Made by a program: the position numbers and the translations under genes. Positions 9,197 to 18,641 of a DNA stretch of 64,000 bases are shown here, one piece after another; position 1 is the first letter of the stretch; each line of letters starts with the position of its first letter. The notes under the pieces were generated by a model. The model saw only the letters and a list, made by a program, of their open reading frames with translations. It did no database searches and was not told the origin of the DNA. This DNA comes from Luteitalea sp. TBR-22 (GTDB lineage: Bacteria; Acidobacteriota; Vicinamibacteria; Vicinamibacterales; Vicinamibacteraceae). The DNA lies in assembly GCF_016865485.1 (NCBI RefSeq), contig NZ_AP024452.1:5416501-5480500 (forward strand). Reading direction: 5' to 3'.

Positions 9197-10303
9197 GTGG
9201 CCCGCCGGCTGCAGCCGCCTCCTTCCGTGTCGACGCCGCCTCCCCTCCCGCAGGACATCACCGCGCTCCAGAAGCACCTGTGCGTCGCGTGCGGCGCGCA
9301 GGCGGAATGGAACGCGTCGCGCCAGCGCCTCGTGTGCCCGTTCTGCGGCACCGAGTCGTCGTACGTCGCGCCGGCAGGCACCGGCCCGATCGCCGAGCTC
9401 GACCTCGCGCGCGCGCTCGCGGAGGCCGGCGACGACCAGCGCGGATGGCGTGCCGAGACGCGCAGCGTGCAGTGTCGGAGCTGCAAGGCGGTGATGGTCT
9501 ACGAGCCGTCGCGCGTCGGGCAGAACTGCGAGTTCTGCGGATCGCCGGCCCTTGTCGACTACGCCGACGTCAAGCCGCCGATCACCCCGTCGAGCCTGTT
9601 GCCGTTCCGCGTGTCGGAGGCGCAGGTGCGCGAGACCGTGCGGCACTGGTTCGCCAGCAAGTGGCTCGCGCCGAACGCCTTCAAGCGCAAGGCGCTGGTC
9701 GACACGCTGCACGGCCTGTACATCCCCTACTGGACCTTCGACGCGCGCGTCCATTGCCCCTGGCAGGCAGAGGCCGGCTACTACCACTACGTCAAGCAGG
9801 GGAACAACACCGTCCGCCGCGTGCGCTGGGAGCCGGCGGCAGGCGTCGTGGATCACTTCTTCGACGACACGCTGGTGCCGGGCACCGCCGGGATCGACCG
9901 CGGCCTGCTCGCGCAGATCGAGCCCTTCCCGACGCAGGAACTGCTGCCCTACGACACCGCCTACCTCTCCGGCCACGTCGTCGAGCAGTACCAGGTGGCC
10001 CTGCCCGATGCCGCCGCCTTCGGCGGACAGCAGATGGAAGTGGCCGTGCGCGAGATGTGCATCGCGCAGATTCACGGAGATACCTACCAGAACCTGCGCA
10101 TGATGCCCTCATGGAGCGGCCGCACGTTCAAGCACGTGCTCGTGCCCGTGTACGTCATGACGTACATGTACCGCGCGCAGTCCTACCAGTTGGTGGTCAA
10201 CGGCTCGAACGGCCGCATGGGCGGCACGTATCCGGTCAGCTGGGTGAAGGTCGCGCTGATCATCGTCGCGATCCTGATCGTGCTCGCGTACGTGAACAGG
10301 TAG
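9197..10303 (+). CDS. Zinc-ribbon protein with C-terminal membrane anchor (YdjG-like), copy 1
   Basis: A protein of about 368 residues. Two zinc ribbons are formed by C29/C32 with C47/C50 and C93/C96 with C111/C114. A beta-rich central region follows, containing LYIPYWTFDARV. A single hydrophobic helix lies at the extreme C-terminus (about 348-365, VALIIVAILIVLAYV). The start is uncertain: the GTG used here gives a Pro-rich leader, and a GTG at 9227 is also possible. It probably forms one operon with the SPFH gene 44 bp upstream. It resembles the next gene across its whole length, so the two look like diverged duplicates. Confidence 0.78.
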   Translation: MARRLQPPPSVSTPPPLPQDITALQKHLCVACGAQAEWNASRQRLVCPFCGTESSYVAPAGTGPIAELDLARALAEAGDDQRGWRAETRSVQCRSCKAVMVYEPSRVGQNCEFCGSPALVDYADVKPPITPSSLLPFRVSEAQVRETVRHWFASKWLAPNAFKRKALVDTLHGLYIPYWTFDARVHCPWQAEAGYYHYVKQGNNTVRRVRWEPAAGVVDHFFDDTLVPGTAGIDRGLLAQIEPFPTQELLPYDTAYLSGHVVEQYQVALPDAAAFGGQQMEVAVREMCIAQIHGDTYQNLRMMPSWSGRTFKHVLVPVYVMTYMYRAQSYQLVVNGSNGRMGGTYPVSWVKVALIIVAILIVLAYVNR

Positions 10304-10313
10304 ACCGCGTGCC

Positions 10314-10350
10314 CGGCACCGGGTCCCGGGCACGGGGTCCCGGGCACCGG
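10314..10350. repeat. Heptanucleotide repeat between zinc-ribbon paralogs
   Basis: Five 7-nt units (cggcacc, gggtccc, gggcacg, gggtccc, gggcacc) and a partial sixth fill the gap after the first zinc-ribbon gene. The word is the same family as the arrays at 23509 and 48931. Confidence 0.75.
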
Positions 10351-10387
10351 ATTGTTCGTCGGCGCGTCCGGCGTCGTTCAACTCGGC

Positions 10388-11482
10388 GTGATCGCCACGC
10401 ACGCATACTCATGCCATCAGTGCGGCAGCAAGGCGACGTGGCATCCCGAGCGGCGCGCCATGGTCTGTCGGGCGTGCGACTCGACGCTCGACCTGCCCGC
10501 CGCGCCGACCGGCGAGGTGCCTTGGCTGCCGCTCGTGGACCGGCTGCGCGACTCGCCCGAGAACCGCGCCACCTGGACGCCCACGGAGATCACCGCGCCG
10601 TGCCCCTCGTGCGGCGGGATCACGACGTTCCCGATCAATACCGTGACCACGACCTGCGACGCCTGCGGCACGCCGCTGGTCCGCGGGGCAGACGCAGGCG
10701 ACGCGCCACTGGCCCCGGGCGGGGTGATTCCCTTCACGATCGGGGAGCGTGCGGCGGAGGAGCTGGTGCGCAAGTGGGCGAGCCAGTCCCACGGTGGCCG
10801 CCTTGGCGGCGCCACAGTCGACGTCACGGAGATCCGCCGCGAGTACGTGCCCTACTGGGAGTGCTCCGCGCATGTCCACTGCCCGTACCGGGGCGAGTAC
10901 GAGTACACGAATCGCGATGGCCAGCAGCAGCGCCGGGTGTTCGGCGGCACCATCGACGAATCGTTCACGGCCATAGGCCGCGGCTTCTCGCACTTGCCAC
11001 TGGACCTGCTCGGGAGGCTGGGACCGGTGTCGCTCACCTACGCACGGCCCTATGACCCGCGCTACCTGGCGGGCGCCATCGTGCAGCAGGACACGCGCGG
11101 CCTGTGGGGCGCCTGGGACATGGCGCGGGCACAGATCGACGCGGAGCTCGACGACACACTGAAGGCCGCCGGCGATGGAGAGACGCTGCCGGGCGAGACG
11201 TGGCCGACCTGGAGCCAGCAGCAGGGACGGCTCGTGCTGGTGCCGTTGTACGTCATCACCTGCACGACCCTCGGGCAGCCGTGGACCGCCCTGGTCCACG
11301 GCGAGGGCGACGCTGTCGTCGGGAACCCGCCGACCACCTTGCGTGACAAGGCCATCGCCTGGGCGACGATTGCCGCGCTGGTCACGGCGGCAGCACTCGC
11401 CGTGTGGTGGTGGGGTCTGCGGATCCTCGAGGCCCTACCGCAGCTGATCTACGATCTCTGCTGCAGGTCGCGGGCGGCCTGA
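10388..11482 (+). CDS. Zinc-ribbon protein with C-terminal membrane anchor, copy 2
   Basis: A protein of about 364 residues, paralogous to the preceding gene. It has an N-terminal CHQC and CRAC ribbon, a second ribbon CPSC and CDAC, a central EYVPYWECSAHVHCPY segment corresponding to the YIPYWTFDARVHCPW of copy 1, and a hydrophobic C-terminal helix (ATIAALVTAAALAVWWW). The GTG at 10388 puts the first cysteine pair near the N-terminus; a TTG at 10352 would begin inside the heptad repeat. It is the third gene of the SPFH operon. The duplicate may give a hetero-oligomer. Its role in envelope stress is inferred only from the ydjG-like context. Confidence 0.75.
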   Translation: MIATHAYSCHQCGSKATWHPERRAMVCRACDSTLDLPAAPTGEVPWLPLVDRLRDSPENRATWTPTEITAPCPSCGGITTFPINTVTTTCDACGTPLVRGADAGDAPLAPGGVIPFTIGERAAEELVRKWASQSHGGRLGGATVDVTEIRREYVPYWECSAHVHCPYRGEYEYTNRDGQQQRRVFGGTIDESFTAIGRGFSHLPLDLLGRLGPVSLTYARPYDPRYLAGAIVQQDTRGLWGAWDMARAQIDAELDDTLKAAGDGETLPGETWPTWSQQQGRLVLVPLYVITCTTLGQPWTALVHGEGDAVVGNPPTTLRDKAIAWATIAALVTAAALAVWWWGLRILEALPQLIYDLCCRSRAA

Positions 11483-11523
11483 AAGCGGCCTGCTCGGCCT
11501 TCGACGTCCCCAGGCCGCCTCAC

Positions 11524-11544
11524 GGCGGCGTGGGACACGCCGCC
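11524..11544. terminator. Hairpin between convergent genes
   Basis: The 8-bp inverted repeat GGCGGCGT / ACGCCGCC with a 5-nt loop lies in the gap between the convergent zinc-ribbon and peptidase genes. No T-tract follows on either strand. Confidence 0.45.
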
Positions 11545-11555
11545 CTGCCCGAGCG

Positions 11556-14231
11556 CTACTTCTGCAACTCCGCCGTCATCACCGCGCCATTCATCGCCGG
11601 CAAGGTGGCCGAGATCTTCGCGACCGTGCGGGAATCGGCCGCCACCCACAGCGTGGTGACGCCGCCATCCTCGCCCTTCACCTCGACCTTCCAGGCGTCG
11701 AAGCTGCCGGCCGGCACGGTGACCGACTCGCGGCCCACCACCTTCAGTTGCTTGACCCCGACCTTCTGCGAGCGCACGTCGAGGTTGCGGAACGACGTCG
11801 CGTAGCCCTCGGCCAGCGGCAGGCGCGCGATCACCGCATGCGAGCCGGCGCCGTCGGCGAACACCGGGCCGTCGAGGGCGACGTTCACGGGACGCGACTG
11901 GCCCCCCATCGCCATCGTGCCGCTGATGGCCGTGGCGGAGAAGTCGAGCGCGATGTCGGCTGGCCCCTGCTTCACGGTGCGCTTCCGCAACAGCAGCGTG
12001 CCCTTCTCGATCACCGCCGTGTCGGTGGCGGCGCCCATCGGCGTGTCGGCCGTCTCGGTGAACACCCACGCGCCGTTCTCCTCGCGAGCCTCCTGCGCGA
12101 TGGTCATCTTGATGCTCTGCGGTCCGAGCGCGATCGTCGCCGCATAAGTCGCCTTCATCGGCGCGAGATCCGCGACGGGCTTCGGCGCGCTGCTGGCGGC
12201 CGTGACGGGCGCAGCCAGCGTGACCGTCTTCGGATCGACCGTGATCTCCTTGAGGCGCGCCGCAACGTCGGCCGGCACGTCCTCCTGGTAGCGGCCACCG
12301 AGGTGCTTGGCGAGGAACTTCTCGGTGCTGGCGATCATCGCCATGTTGTTGATCGGCCGCGCAAAGCCGTGGCCCTCGTCCGGCGCGACGATGTACTCGA
12401 CCGGGAAGCCGCGATCACGCAGCGCGATGACGATCTGGTCGGACTCGGCGCGCTTCACGCGCGGGTCGTTCTGGCCCTGCACGACCATCAGCGGCGTGCG
12501 AATCCTGTCGGCCGAGTTCAGCGGCGACTGCTTCATCAGCCGCGCCTTGTCGGCCGGCTTGCTCGGGTCACCCATGCGGACGTTGAACACCGTGCGGATC
12601 GACTCCCAGTACGGCGGAATCGAGTCGAGCAGCGTCAGCAGGTTCGACGGCGCGACGATGGCCACGCCGGCGGCGTAGACATCTGGCGTGAACGCAAGGC
12701 CGGCCAGCGTTGCGTACCCGCCGTAGGAACCGCCCATGATGCCGACGCGCTTCGGGTCGACGATGCCCTTGGCCACGAGGTGCTTGACGCCCCAGGTGAT
12801 GTCGTCCTGCATCGTCTCGCCCCAGGTGCCGTTGCCCAGGTTCAGGAACTTCTTGCCGTAACCGGTCGAGGCGCGGAAGTTCGGCTGGAGCACCGCGTAG
12901 CCGCGATTGGCGAGGAACTGCGCGAAGGTGTCGTATCCCCACGCATCGCGGCCCCATGGCCCACCGTGCGGAACCACGACGAGGGGCAGCCCCTTGGCCG
13001 CGACGCCCTTCGGCAGCGTCAGGTACGCCGGGATGACCAGGCCGTCCGACGAGGGATAGCTGATGGAGGTCATCGGTGCGAGCTGATCGCGCTTCAGCGC
13101 CTCGCGCACCTTGTACTGCGGCGTCAGCGCCTTCGTCGTGCGGTCGTACACGAAGACCTCGCCGGGATCGGTGTCGCCCGAGGCCACCACGATCCAGCGG
13201 CGCTCGTCGGCCGTGGACGACTGGAACCCGATGTCCTTGCCCGGGAAGCGCTTCTCGAGGAACGCCAGATCGGCCTTCAACGCCGCGTCCTTCGGGTACC
13301 AGCGCAGGCGCTCGTCCTCGTACTGCGTGGCCAGCAGCTCACCGGTGCGATCCGAGAAGATGGCGTTGCCGAAGTCGACGCGCTTCTTCGGGTCGCTCTC
13401 CACCGGCGTCACGGCGCCGGTCGCCGGATCGAGCAGGGTGAGGCCGATCAGGTCGACATCGCCCTTGTTCGTGATCAGGAAGACCTTCGAGCCGTCCTTG
13501 TGGAACCGGATGGGCTGGCACGTCTCGAACACGCTGCAGTCGTACACCTTCGTCAGCGCATCCCTGTCGACGCGCAGGATCTCGGTGCTGCCGCTGTCGG
13601 TGGTGCGCGACGCCAGGCGCAGCGTGCCCTGCTCGTCGAAGACCCAGGCCGCGACCTTGTCGCGGTTCTCGCGCAACAGGGTGCGCTGCCCCGTGGAGAT
13701 CGTGACCTTGTACAGGTCGTGCCAGGCCTTGTCGCGCTCGTTGATGCCGACATATATCGTGTCGGGATCGGTCTTCGGCACCGAGTAGATCAGCGCGCGC
13801 ACGCCCCTGGCCTCGGTGAGGTTGCGGGCGGCAGGCACGGGCGAGCCGGCGGCCGGCGCGGCGGCCGGATCGACGGCGTAGACGTTGAAATTCTCGTCGC
13901 CGCCCTGGTCCTGCGAAAACAGCACGTACTTGCTGTCGCGGCTCCAGAAGTAGCCGCCGATGGGCCGCTTCTGGTCGTTGGTGATCGGGCGCGCGGTGTC
14001 GAACGGCGCGTCGGCCTTCTTCACCCAGATGTTGCGCGTGCCGTTGAACGGCTTGATGAACGACAGGTACTGGCCGTCCGGCGACAGCTGCGATCCGGAA
14101 ATCTCGGGGTCCCCGAAGAACAATGCACGGTCGATGATCGGGGGCTGCCCGGCCGACTGCGCCAGCGCACCGCCGCTCATGACCGCCACCGCCAGGCCGC
14201 CCCACACCATCGTCGACAACACTCGCACCAT
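11556..14231 (-). CDS. Secreted S9 prolyl-oligopeptidase-family peptidase with DUF3108-like tail
   Basis: An 891-residue exported serine peptidase. A signal peptide occupies about residues 1-24, a PD40-type propeller about 35-380, and the alpha/beta-hydrolase peptidase domain about 385-645. The catalytic triad reads as S502 in GGSYGGY, D589 in GQNDPR and H621 in DEGHGF. The last 200 residues form an extra beta-rich domain ending with [15 protein letters not shown] and [13 protein letters not shown], which resembles DUF3108-type periplasmic domains. The start is the ATG with GAGGTG upstream. S9 peptidases of this type release dipeptides or acylated residues from oligopeptides, probably as part of protein scavenging. 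Confidence 0.9.
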   Translation of the reverse strand: MVRVLSTMVWGGLAVAVMSGGALAQSAGQPPIIDRALFFGDPEISGSQLSPDGQYLSFIKPFNGTRNIWVKKADAPFDTARPITNDQKRPIGGYFWSRDSKYVLFSQDQGGDENFNVYAVDPAAAPAAGSPVPAARNLTEARGVRALIYSVPKTDPDTIYVGINERDKAWHDLYKVTISTGQRTLLRENRDKVAAWVFDEQGTLRLASRTTDSGSTEILRVDRDALTKVYDCSVFETCQPIRFHKDGSKVFLITNKGDVDLIGLTLLDPATGAVTPVESDPKKRVDFGNAIFSDRTGELLATQYEDERLRWYPKDAALKADLAFLEKRFPGKDIGFQSSTADERRWIVVASGDTDPGEVFVYDRTTKALTPQYKVREALKRDQLAPMTSISYPSSDGLVIPAYLTLPKGVAAKGLPLVVVPHGGPWGRDAWGYDTFAQFLANRGYAVLQPNFRASTGYGKKFLNLGNGTWGETMQDDITWGVKHLVAKGIVDPKRVGIMGGSYGGYATLAGLAFTPDVYAAGVAIVAPSNLLTLLDSIPPYWESIRTVFNVRMGDPSKPADKARLMKQSPLNSADRIRTPLMVVQGQNDPRVKRAESDQIVIALRDRGFPVEYIVAPDEGHGFARPINNMAMIASTEKFLAKHLGGRYQEDVPADVAARLKEITVDPKTVTLAAPVTAASSAPKPVADLAPMKATYAATIALGPQSIKMTIAQEAREENGAWVFTETADTPMGAATDTAVIEKGTLLLRKRTVKQGPADIALDFSATAISGTMAMGGQSRPVNVALDGPVFADGAGSHAVIARLPLAEGYATSFRNLDVRSQKVGVKQLKVVGRESVTVPAGSFDAWKVEVKGEDGGVTTLWVAADSRTVAKISATLPAMNGAVMTAELQK

Positions 14232-14373
14232 CGAGGACACCTCATTGGCAAAGCCTGCCGGCCTCGGGCAACGGGCTGTCCGAAGCACGCCACGCCAGGG
14301 AAGGACGCACGTCGGGCGGTCGGCAGGGCTGTACGACGGATACGAAGGGACCGACGGCGGGGTTCCGCACGTG

Positions 14374-15591
14374 TCAGGCCTGCCGCAACACCAGCGCGGA
14401 GTCGTTGCCGCCGAAGGCCAGCGACGTCGAGACGGCGCAGGGCACCGGCACCTGGCGCGGCGTGTTGGCCACCACGTCCACGGCGCAGTCGGGATCGACC
14501 CGATCGAGGTGGATCGTCGGCGGGATCACGCCGCGCGACACGGTGAGCGCGAGCGCCGCCGCCTCCATCGCGCCGGCTGCGCCGAGGCAGTGGCCGAACA
14601 TCGCCTTGAGCGAGGTGACGGGCATGGCGGGCGCGCGGTCGCCGAAGACGACATGCACGCCGCGGGCCTCGGCCTTGTCGTTCTGCGGGGTGGCGGTGCC
14701 GTGCGCGTTGACATGCGTGACGTCGGAGGCATTCACGCGGGCATCATCGAGCGCCGCGCGGATCGTCGATCCGATTGCCTGGCCTTCGGGCTCGGGCGCC
14801 GTCGGGTGATAGGCCTCGCAGGTGAAGCTGTAGCCGGCCAGTTCCGCGTAGATGCGCGCGCCCCGACGACGAGCGCGGTCCCAGTCCTCGAGCACGAGGA
14901 TGGCAGCGCCCTCGCCGATGTTCATGCCCTGGCGGCCGGCGTCGAACGGCCGGCACGGCTGCGGGTCCATGAGGCGCAGCGCGTTGAAGCCCGCGAACGT
15001 GAGGCGCGACAAGGCGTCGGTGCCGCCGGCGAGCGCCGCATCGATGCGACCGCGCCGGATGGCGTCGACGGCCTGTCCGATGGCGATCGTGCTCGACGAG
15101 CACGCTGCCATCAGGCACGATCGCACCCCCTCGAAGCCGAAATGCGCGGCGACGATGTCGACCGGCGTGCTGGAGAAATGATTGTGGATCCAGGTCGGCC
15201 GCGCGCGGTCCATGCCCTCACGACGCATCGTGAAGTAGTACGACTCGTTGCGCACGAGGTCACCGGTGCCGGCACCGAGCAACACGCCGACGCGCGCCCT
15301 GTCGATCCCGCTGTCGAGCAACCCCGCGTCCTCGACGGCCTCTTCGGCGGCGACGACGCCCATCATGTCGCTGCGCGACCAGCGGCGACGCTGGTACGGC
15401 GTGAACCGCGCCTGCACCTCGGACAGGTCCACTTCGGCCGCGATGCGGCTCCGGTAGCCATCGGTGTCGAACAGCGTGACCGGTCCGATGCCGCACTGGC
15501 CCGCCAGCATGTGCTCCCACACCGCTTCGCGCTGGGTGCCCAGCGCACAGATCATGCCGATGCCAGTGATTGCGACCCTTTTCTGGGACAT
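14374..15591 (-). CDS. Beta-ketoacyl-ACP synthase, KS-alpha type (FabF-like)
   Basis: A 405-residue condensing enzyme with an intact thiolase-fold triad: C164 in MAACSSST, H297 in VNAHGTAT and H334 in MFGHCLGAAG, with K329 before the second histidine. Length and motifs match KASII and type II polyketide KS subunits. The start was set at the ATG giving MSQKRVAITGIG, because KS proteins begin with this strand. A second ketosynthase lacking all three catalytic residues is encoded at 23724, so the two probably form a KS/chain-length-factor heterodimer. It would condense malonyl-ACP onto an aryl starter in a polyene pathway. It is divergent from the PAS kinase. A primary-metabolism FabF role cannot be excluded. 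Confidence 0.9.
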   Translation of the reverse strand: MSQKRVAITGIGMICALGTQREAVWEHMLAGQCGIGPVTLFDTDGYRSRIAAEVDLSEVQARFTPYQRRRWSRSDMMGVVAAEEAVEDAGLLDSGIDRARVGVLLGAGTGDLVRNESYYFTMRREGMDRARPTWIHNHFSSTPVDIVAAHFGFEGVRSCLMAACSSSTIAIGQAVDAIRRGRIDAALAGGTDALSRLTFAGFNALRLMDPQPCRPFDAGRQGMNIGEGAAILVLEDWDRARRRGARIYAELAGYSFTCEAYHPTAPEPEGQAIGSTIRAALDDARVNASDVTHVNAHGTATPQNDKAEARGVHVVFGDRAPAMPVTSLKAMFGHCLGAAGAMEAAALALTVSRGVIPPTIHLDRVDPDCAVDVVANTPRQVPVPCAVSTSLAFGGNDSALVLRQA

Positions 15592-15706
15592 GCCGGCCCC
15601 AGAATTCCACAAGTCCGGGCAATTGGGGCGCTGAAAAATCGTCACGCCCTGCCTTGCTCGCGCACCGGCGCCAGCCGGTCACTGTGGCGGGACGGCCCTT
15701 CCCGAA

Positions 15707-17956
15707 GTGAGGAACGCGGACGGCCGCTGCCGACGAAAGGCGGTGACCAGGGCCGGCCCAGAGAAACCGGAGCCAGCACTGCTGTATCGTACCGGTGAGA
15801 TCCGTCGTTTCGTGAAGGACAGTTTCGAGCTCATCTTCCGCCAGAGCCCCGTGCCGATGGCGATCACCCGCCGCGACGATGGGACCATCCTCGACGCCAA
15901 CGACGCGTGCTGCGTGCTCCTGGGCCTGAGCCGCGAGAAGCTGCTCGGCCGGCAGTCCATCGACCTCGGCACGTGGACGGACGCCGCGGAACGGGCCGCG
16001 GTCATGGAGAAGGTCCGGACGGAGGGCCGCGTCCGCCAGCACGAGACGCTCCTGACCAGCGGGCAGCACGTCCGCCTCTCGTTCGAACCCTTCACGCTGA
16101 GGAGCGACGTCGCCTGCCTGCTGGTCATCGTCGAGGACATCACGGCGTGGCGCAGGACCGAGGCCGAACTGCGGCAAGCCGAGGCCCGCTGGCACTATGC
16201 GCTCGAGGGCAGCGACAGCGGCGTGTGGGACTGGGACGCCACGACCAACGAGGTGTTCTTCTCCGACCGGTGGAAGTCGATGCTCGGGTTCGCGCCTGAC
16301 GAGATCGGTTCGTCGCTCGACGAGTGGTCGTCACGCGTCCACCCTGACGACATCGACGAGACGATGGCCCTCGTGGTCGCCCATGTCGAGGGACGCACGC
16401 CCGAGTACGTGTCGGAACACCGCATGCGCGCCAAGGACGGCACCTACCGCTGGATCCTCGATCGCGGCCAGGCCGTCACCCGTGACGAACGCGGCCGCGC
16501 CACGCGCGTGGTCGGCACGCACACCGACATCACGGCGCGGCGCCAGGCCGAGGAGCGTCGTCGCGACGAGGAGCGACGCTTCCGCGCCATCTTCGACAGC
16601 GCGTTCCAGTTCATCGGCCTGCTGAGCCCCGATGGGACCCTGCTCGAAGCCAACCGCACCGCGCTCGACTTCGCCGGCCTCGACGCCGCCGACGTCGTCG
16701 GCAAGCCGTTCTGGGAGGCGCGTTGGTGGCAGGTCGACGCCGCGACCACGGAGCGGCTGCGCGAGGCGGTGGCCGCCGCGGCGCGCGGCGAGTTCGTGCG
16801 CTACGAGGCCGTGGTTCGCGGTCGGGGCGGGCACCTCACGACCATCGACTTCTCGATCAAGCCGATTCGCGACGCTGGTGGACGCGTCGTGCTGCTCGTT
16901 CCCGAAGGACGGGACATCGGCGACATCCGGCGCGCGCAGGACGAACTGCACGAGAGCGAGGAGCGCTTCCGGTCGGCCTTCGAGGCAGCGGCCGTCGGTA
17001 TGGCGCTGGTGGCGCCCGACGGCCGGATGTTGAAGGTCAACCAGGCCTTCTGCGAGATGCTCGGATACGACGCCGAGGCACTGCAGGCACTGACGTTCCA
17101 GGCCATCACCCATCCCGACGACCTCGAGGCCGACCTGGCCCAGGCGGCGCGACTGGCCCGCGGCGACATCCGGAGTTACCAGCTCGAGAAACGCTACCTG
17201 CACCGCGACGGCCGCGTCATCTGGATCAGGCTGACGGGTTCGGCGGTGCGCGACACGCGGGGCAACCTGGTGCACTTCATCGCCCAGGTCGAAGACGTCA
17301 CCGATCATCGCCAGGCCCAGCAGGCGCTCGAGCGGACCCTCGCCGAGAAGGACATGCTGTTGCGCGAGGTGCACCACCGCGTGAAGAACAACCTCCAGGT
17401 GGTGTCGAGCCTGCTCAGCCTGCAGCGACGCGCCGTGCAGGACCCCGCGACCGGCGACGTGCTCGACGACAGCCGTCGGCGCGTCCTGGCCATGGCCCTG
17501 GTGCACGAACGTCTCTATCAGGGCGCCGACCTGGCCGCCATCGACATGCGCCGCTACCTGCACGAGCTGGTCCGACAGCTGTGCCAGTCGATGGCCCCGG
17601 CTGGCGTGCTCCTTCGCTCGAACGTCACGGCCGATGACCATCCGGTCCCGGTGGACGTGGCGCTGCCCTGCGGCCTCATCGTCAACGAGCTGGTCGCCAA
17701 CGTGCTCAAGTACGCGTTCGTCGGGCGCACCGCGGGCGCCCTCGACGTGAGCCTGACGCGCGACGGCGACGACACCGTGCTGACCGTGAGCGACGACGGC
17801 ATCGGCCTGCCCGTCGTGCCACGCGAGGGTTCCATCGGCATGCGGCTGGTCGAGAGCCTGGCCCGGCAGCTGCACGGCAGCTTCCAATTGCAGGCGCATG
17901 ACGGCGTGCGCGCCGTGATCAGGTTCCCGCTTCACCCGTCCGAGGCGTCAGCATGA
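15707..17956 (+). CDS. Multi-PAS sensor histidine kinase (HisKA_2 type)
   Basis: A kinase of up to 749 residues with no clear membrane segment. Four PAS/PAC modules follow one another (about 40-150, 160-285, 290-405 and 415-535). The HisKA_2 dimerisation segment contains EVHHRVKNNLQVVSSLLSL with the phospho-acceptor histidine, and an HATPase domain ends the protein (NELVANVLKYAF, DDGIGLP). The start is uncertain: GTGs at 15707, 15743 and 15812 are all in frame, and the first PAS domain needs only the last. It overlaps the response regulator by ATGA. It probably senses a cytoplasmic ligand, redox state or light. It may or may not control the polyene cluster in which it lies. Confidence 0.88.
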   Translation: MRNADGRCRRKAVTRAGPEKPEPALLYRTGEIRRFVKDSFELIFRQSPVPMAITRRDDGTILDANDACCVLLGLSREKLLGRQSIDLGTWTDAAERAAVMEKVRTEGRVRQHETLLTSGQHVRLSFEPFTLRSDVACLLVIVEDITAWRRTEAELRQAEARWHYALEGSDSGVWDWDATTNEVFFSDRWKSMLGFAPDEIGSSLDEWSSRVHPDDIDETMALVVAHVEGRTPEYVSEHRMRAKDGTYRWILDRGQAVTRDERGRATRVVGTHTDITARRQAEERRRDEERRFRAIFDSAFQFIGLLSPDGTLLEANRTALDFAGLDAADVVGKPFWEARWWQVDAATTERLREAVAAAARGEFVRYEAVVRGRGGHLTTIDFSIKPIRDAGGRVVLLVPEGRDIGDIRRAQDELHESEERFRSAFEAAAVGMALVAPDGRMLKVNQAFCEMLGYDAEALQALTFQAITHPDDLEADLAQAARLARGDIRSYQLEKRYLHRDGRVIWIRLTGSAVRDTRGNLVHFIAQVEDVTDHRQAQQALERTLAEKDMLLREVHHRVKNNLQVVSSLLSLQRRAVQDPATGDVLDDSRRRVLAMALVHERLYQGADLAAIDMRRYLHELVRQLCQSMAPAGVLLRSNVTADDHPVPVDVALPCGLIVNELVANVLKYAFVGRTAGALDVSLTRDGDDTVLTVSDDGIGLPVVPREGSIGMRLVESLARQLHGSFQLQAHDGVRAVIRFPLHPSEASA

Positions 17957-18573
17957 CCCCCGCGTCAGCGCGCATCCTGATCGTCGAGGACGAACAGATC
18001 ATCGCCCTCGACCTGAGCGACACGCTGGCCGATCTCGGTCACGTCGTCGTCGGCGTCGCCGGACGCGGTGAGGAAGCGGTGACCATGGCCCGGTCGCTGT
18101 CTCCGGACCTCGTCCTGATGGACATACATCTCTCCGGTGACATGGACGGCGTGACGGCGGCCGAGACGATCCGCCGCGGCGGTGGAGCGCCCGTGGTGTT
18201 CATCACCGCGTACGACGACGCGCCGATGGTGCAGCGCGCCAAGCTGAGCGAGCCGTACGGCTACCTGCTCAAGCCGTTCAACGTGCGCGAACTGCGCGTG
18301 ATCATCGAGATGGCGCTTTTCCACCACCGGATGCAGACCGAGCGCGAGGCGCTGACCAGGCAGTTGCGGGAGGCGCTCCAGGAAGTCACGCAGCTGAAGG
18401 CCTTGCTCCACATGTGTGCGTACTGCCGGCGTGTCGCCGACGACAACGGCAACTGGGAGAGATTCGAGTCGTTCCTGCAGCGGCGGACGGGCGCGCAGGT
18501 ATCGCACGGCATGTGCCCGGAGTGCTACGCGCGCGTCAAGGCGAGTGGACTCGGGGAACCGGAGAAGCGCTGA
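17953..18573 (+). CDS. Response regulator with zinc-ribbon-like C-terminal extension
   Basis: A 206-residue regulator. The receiver domain (1-125) has E12-D13, the phospho-acceptor D57 in VLMDIHLSG, T85 and K107 in LLKPF. A coiled-coil linker (about 126-150) leads to a short cysteine domain: C155-x2-C158, then the conserved stretch ADDNGNWERFESFL and a second CPEC pair near 190-193. This C-terminal module recurs in response regulators paired with PAS kinases, where it probably binds zinc. There is no DNA-binding domain, so output is likely through protein contacts. Translation is coupled to the kinase by a 4-nt overlap. Confidence 0.9.
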   Translation: MTPASARILIVEDEQIIALDLSDTLADLGHVVVGVAGRGEEAVTMARSLSPDLVLMDIHLSGDMDGVTAAETIRRGGGAPVVFITAYDDAPMVQRAKLSEPYGYLLKPFNVRELRVIIEMALFHHRMQTEREALTRQLREALQEVTQLKALLHMCAYCRRVADDNGNWERFESFLQRRTGAQVSHGMCPECYARVKASGLGEPEKR

Positions 18574-18610
18574 CCGTCCGTGTTTGGTGCCCGTCGACCG
18601 TTTCGTGGCC

Positions 18611-18628
18611 GTCGACCTTCAGGTCGAC
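18611..18628. terminator. Hairpin between convergent genes
   Basis: The 7-bp inverted repeat GTCGACC-ttca-GGTCGAC lies between the response regulator and the convergent outer-membrane protein gene. It is short and lacks a T-run. Confidence 0.4.
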
Positions 18629-18641
18629 GATCAGCCCTGCG

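Noticed and set aside
8468-10075. 535-codon open frame on the minus strand
   Set aside because: It is opposite the SPFH and zinc-ribbon genes and has the composition expected of a high-GC antisense frame.
11748-14546. Long open frame of 932 codons on the plus strand
   Set aside because: It lies opposite the S9 peptidase gene, whose motifs and signal peptide are complete; the antisense translation is Arg/His-rich and has no domain.
16331-17935. 534-codon open frame on the minus strand
   Set aside because: It is antisense to the PAS kinase and contains no recognisable domain.
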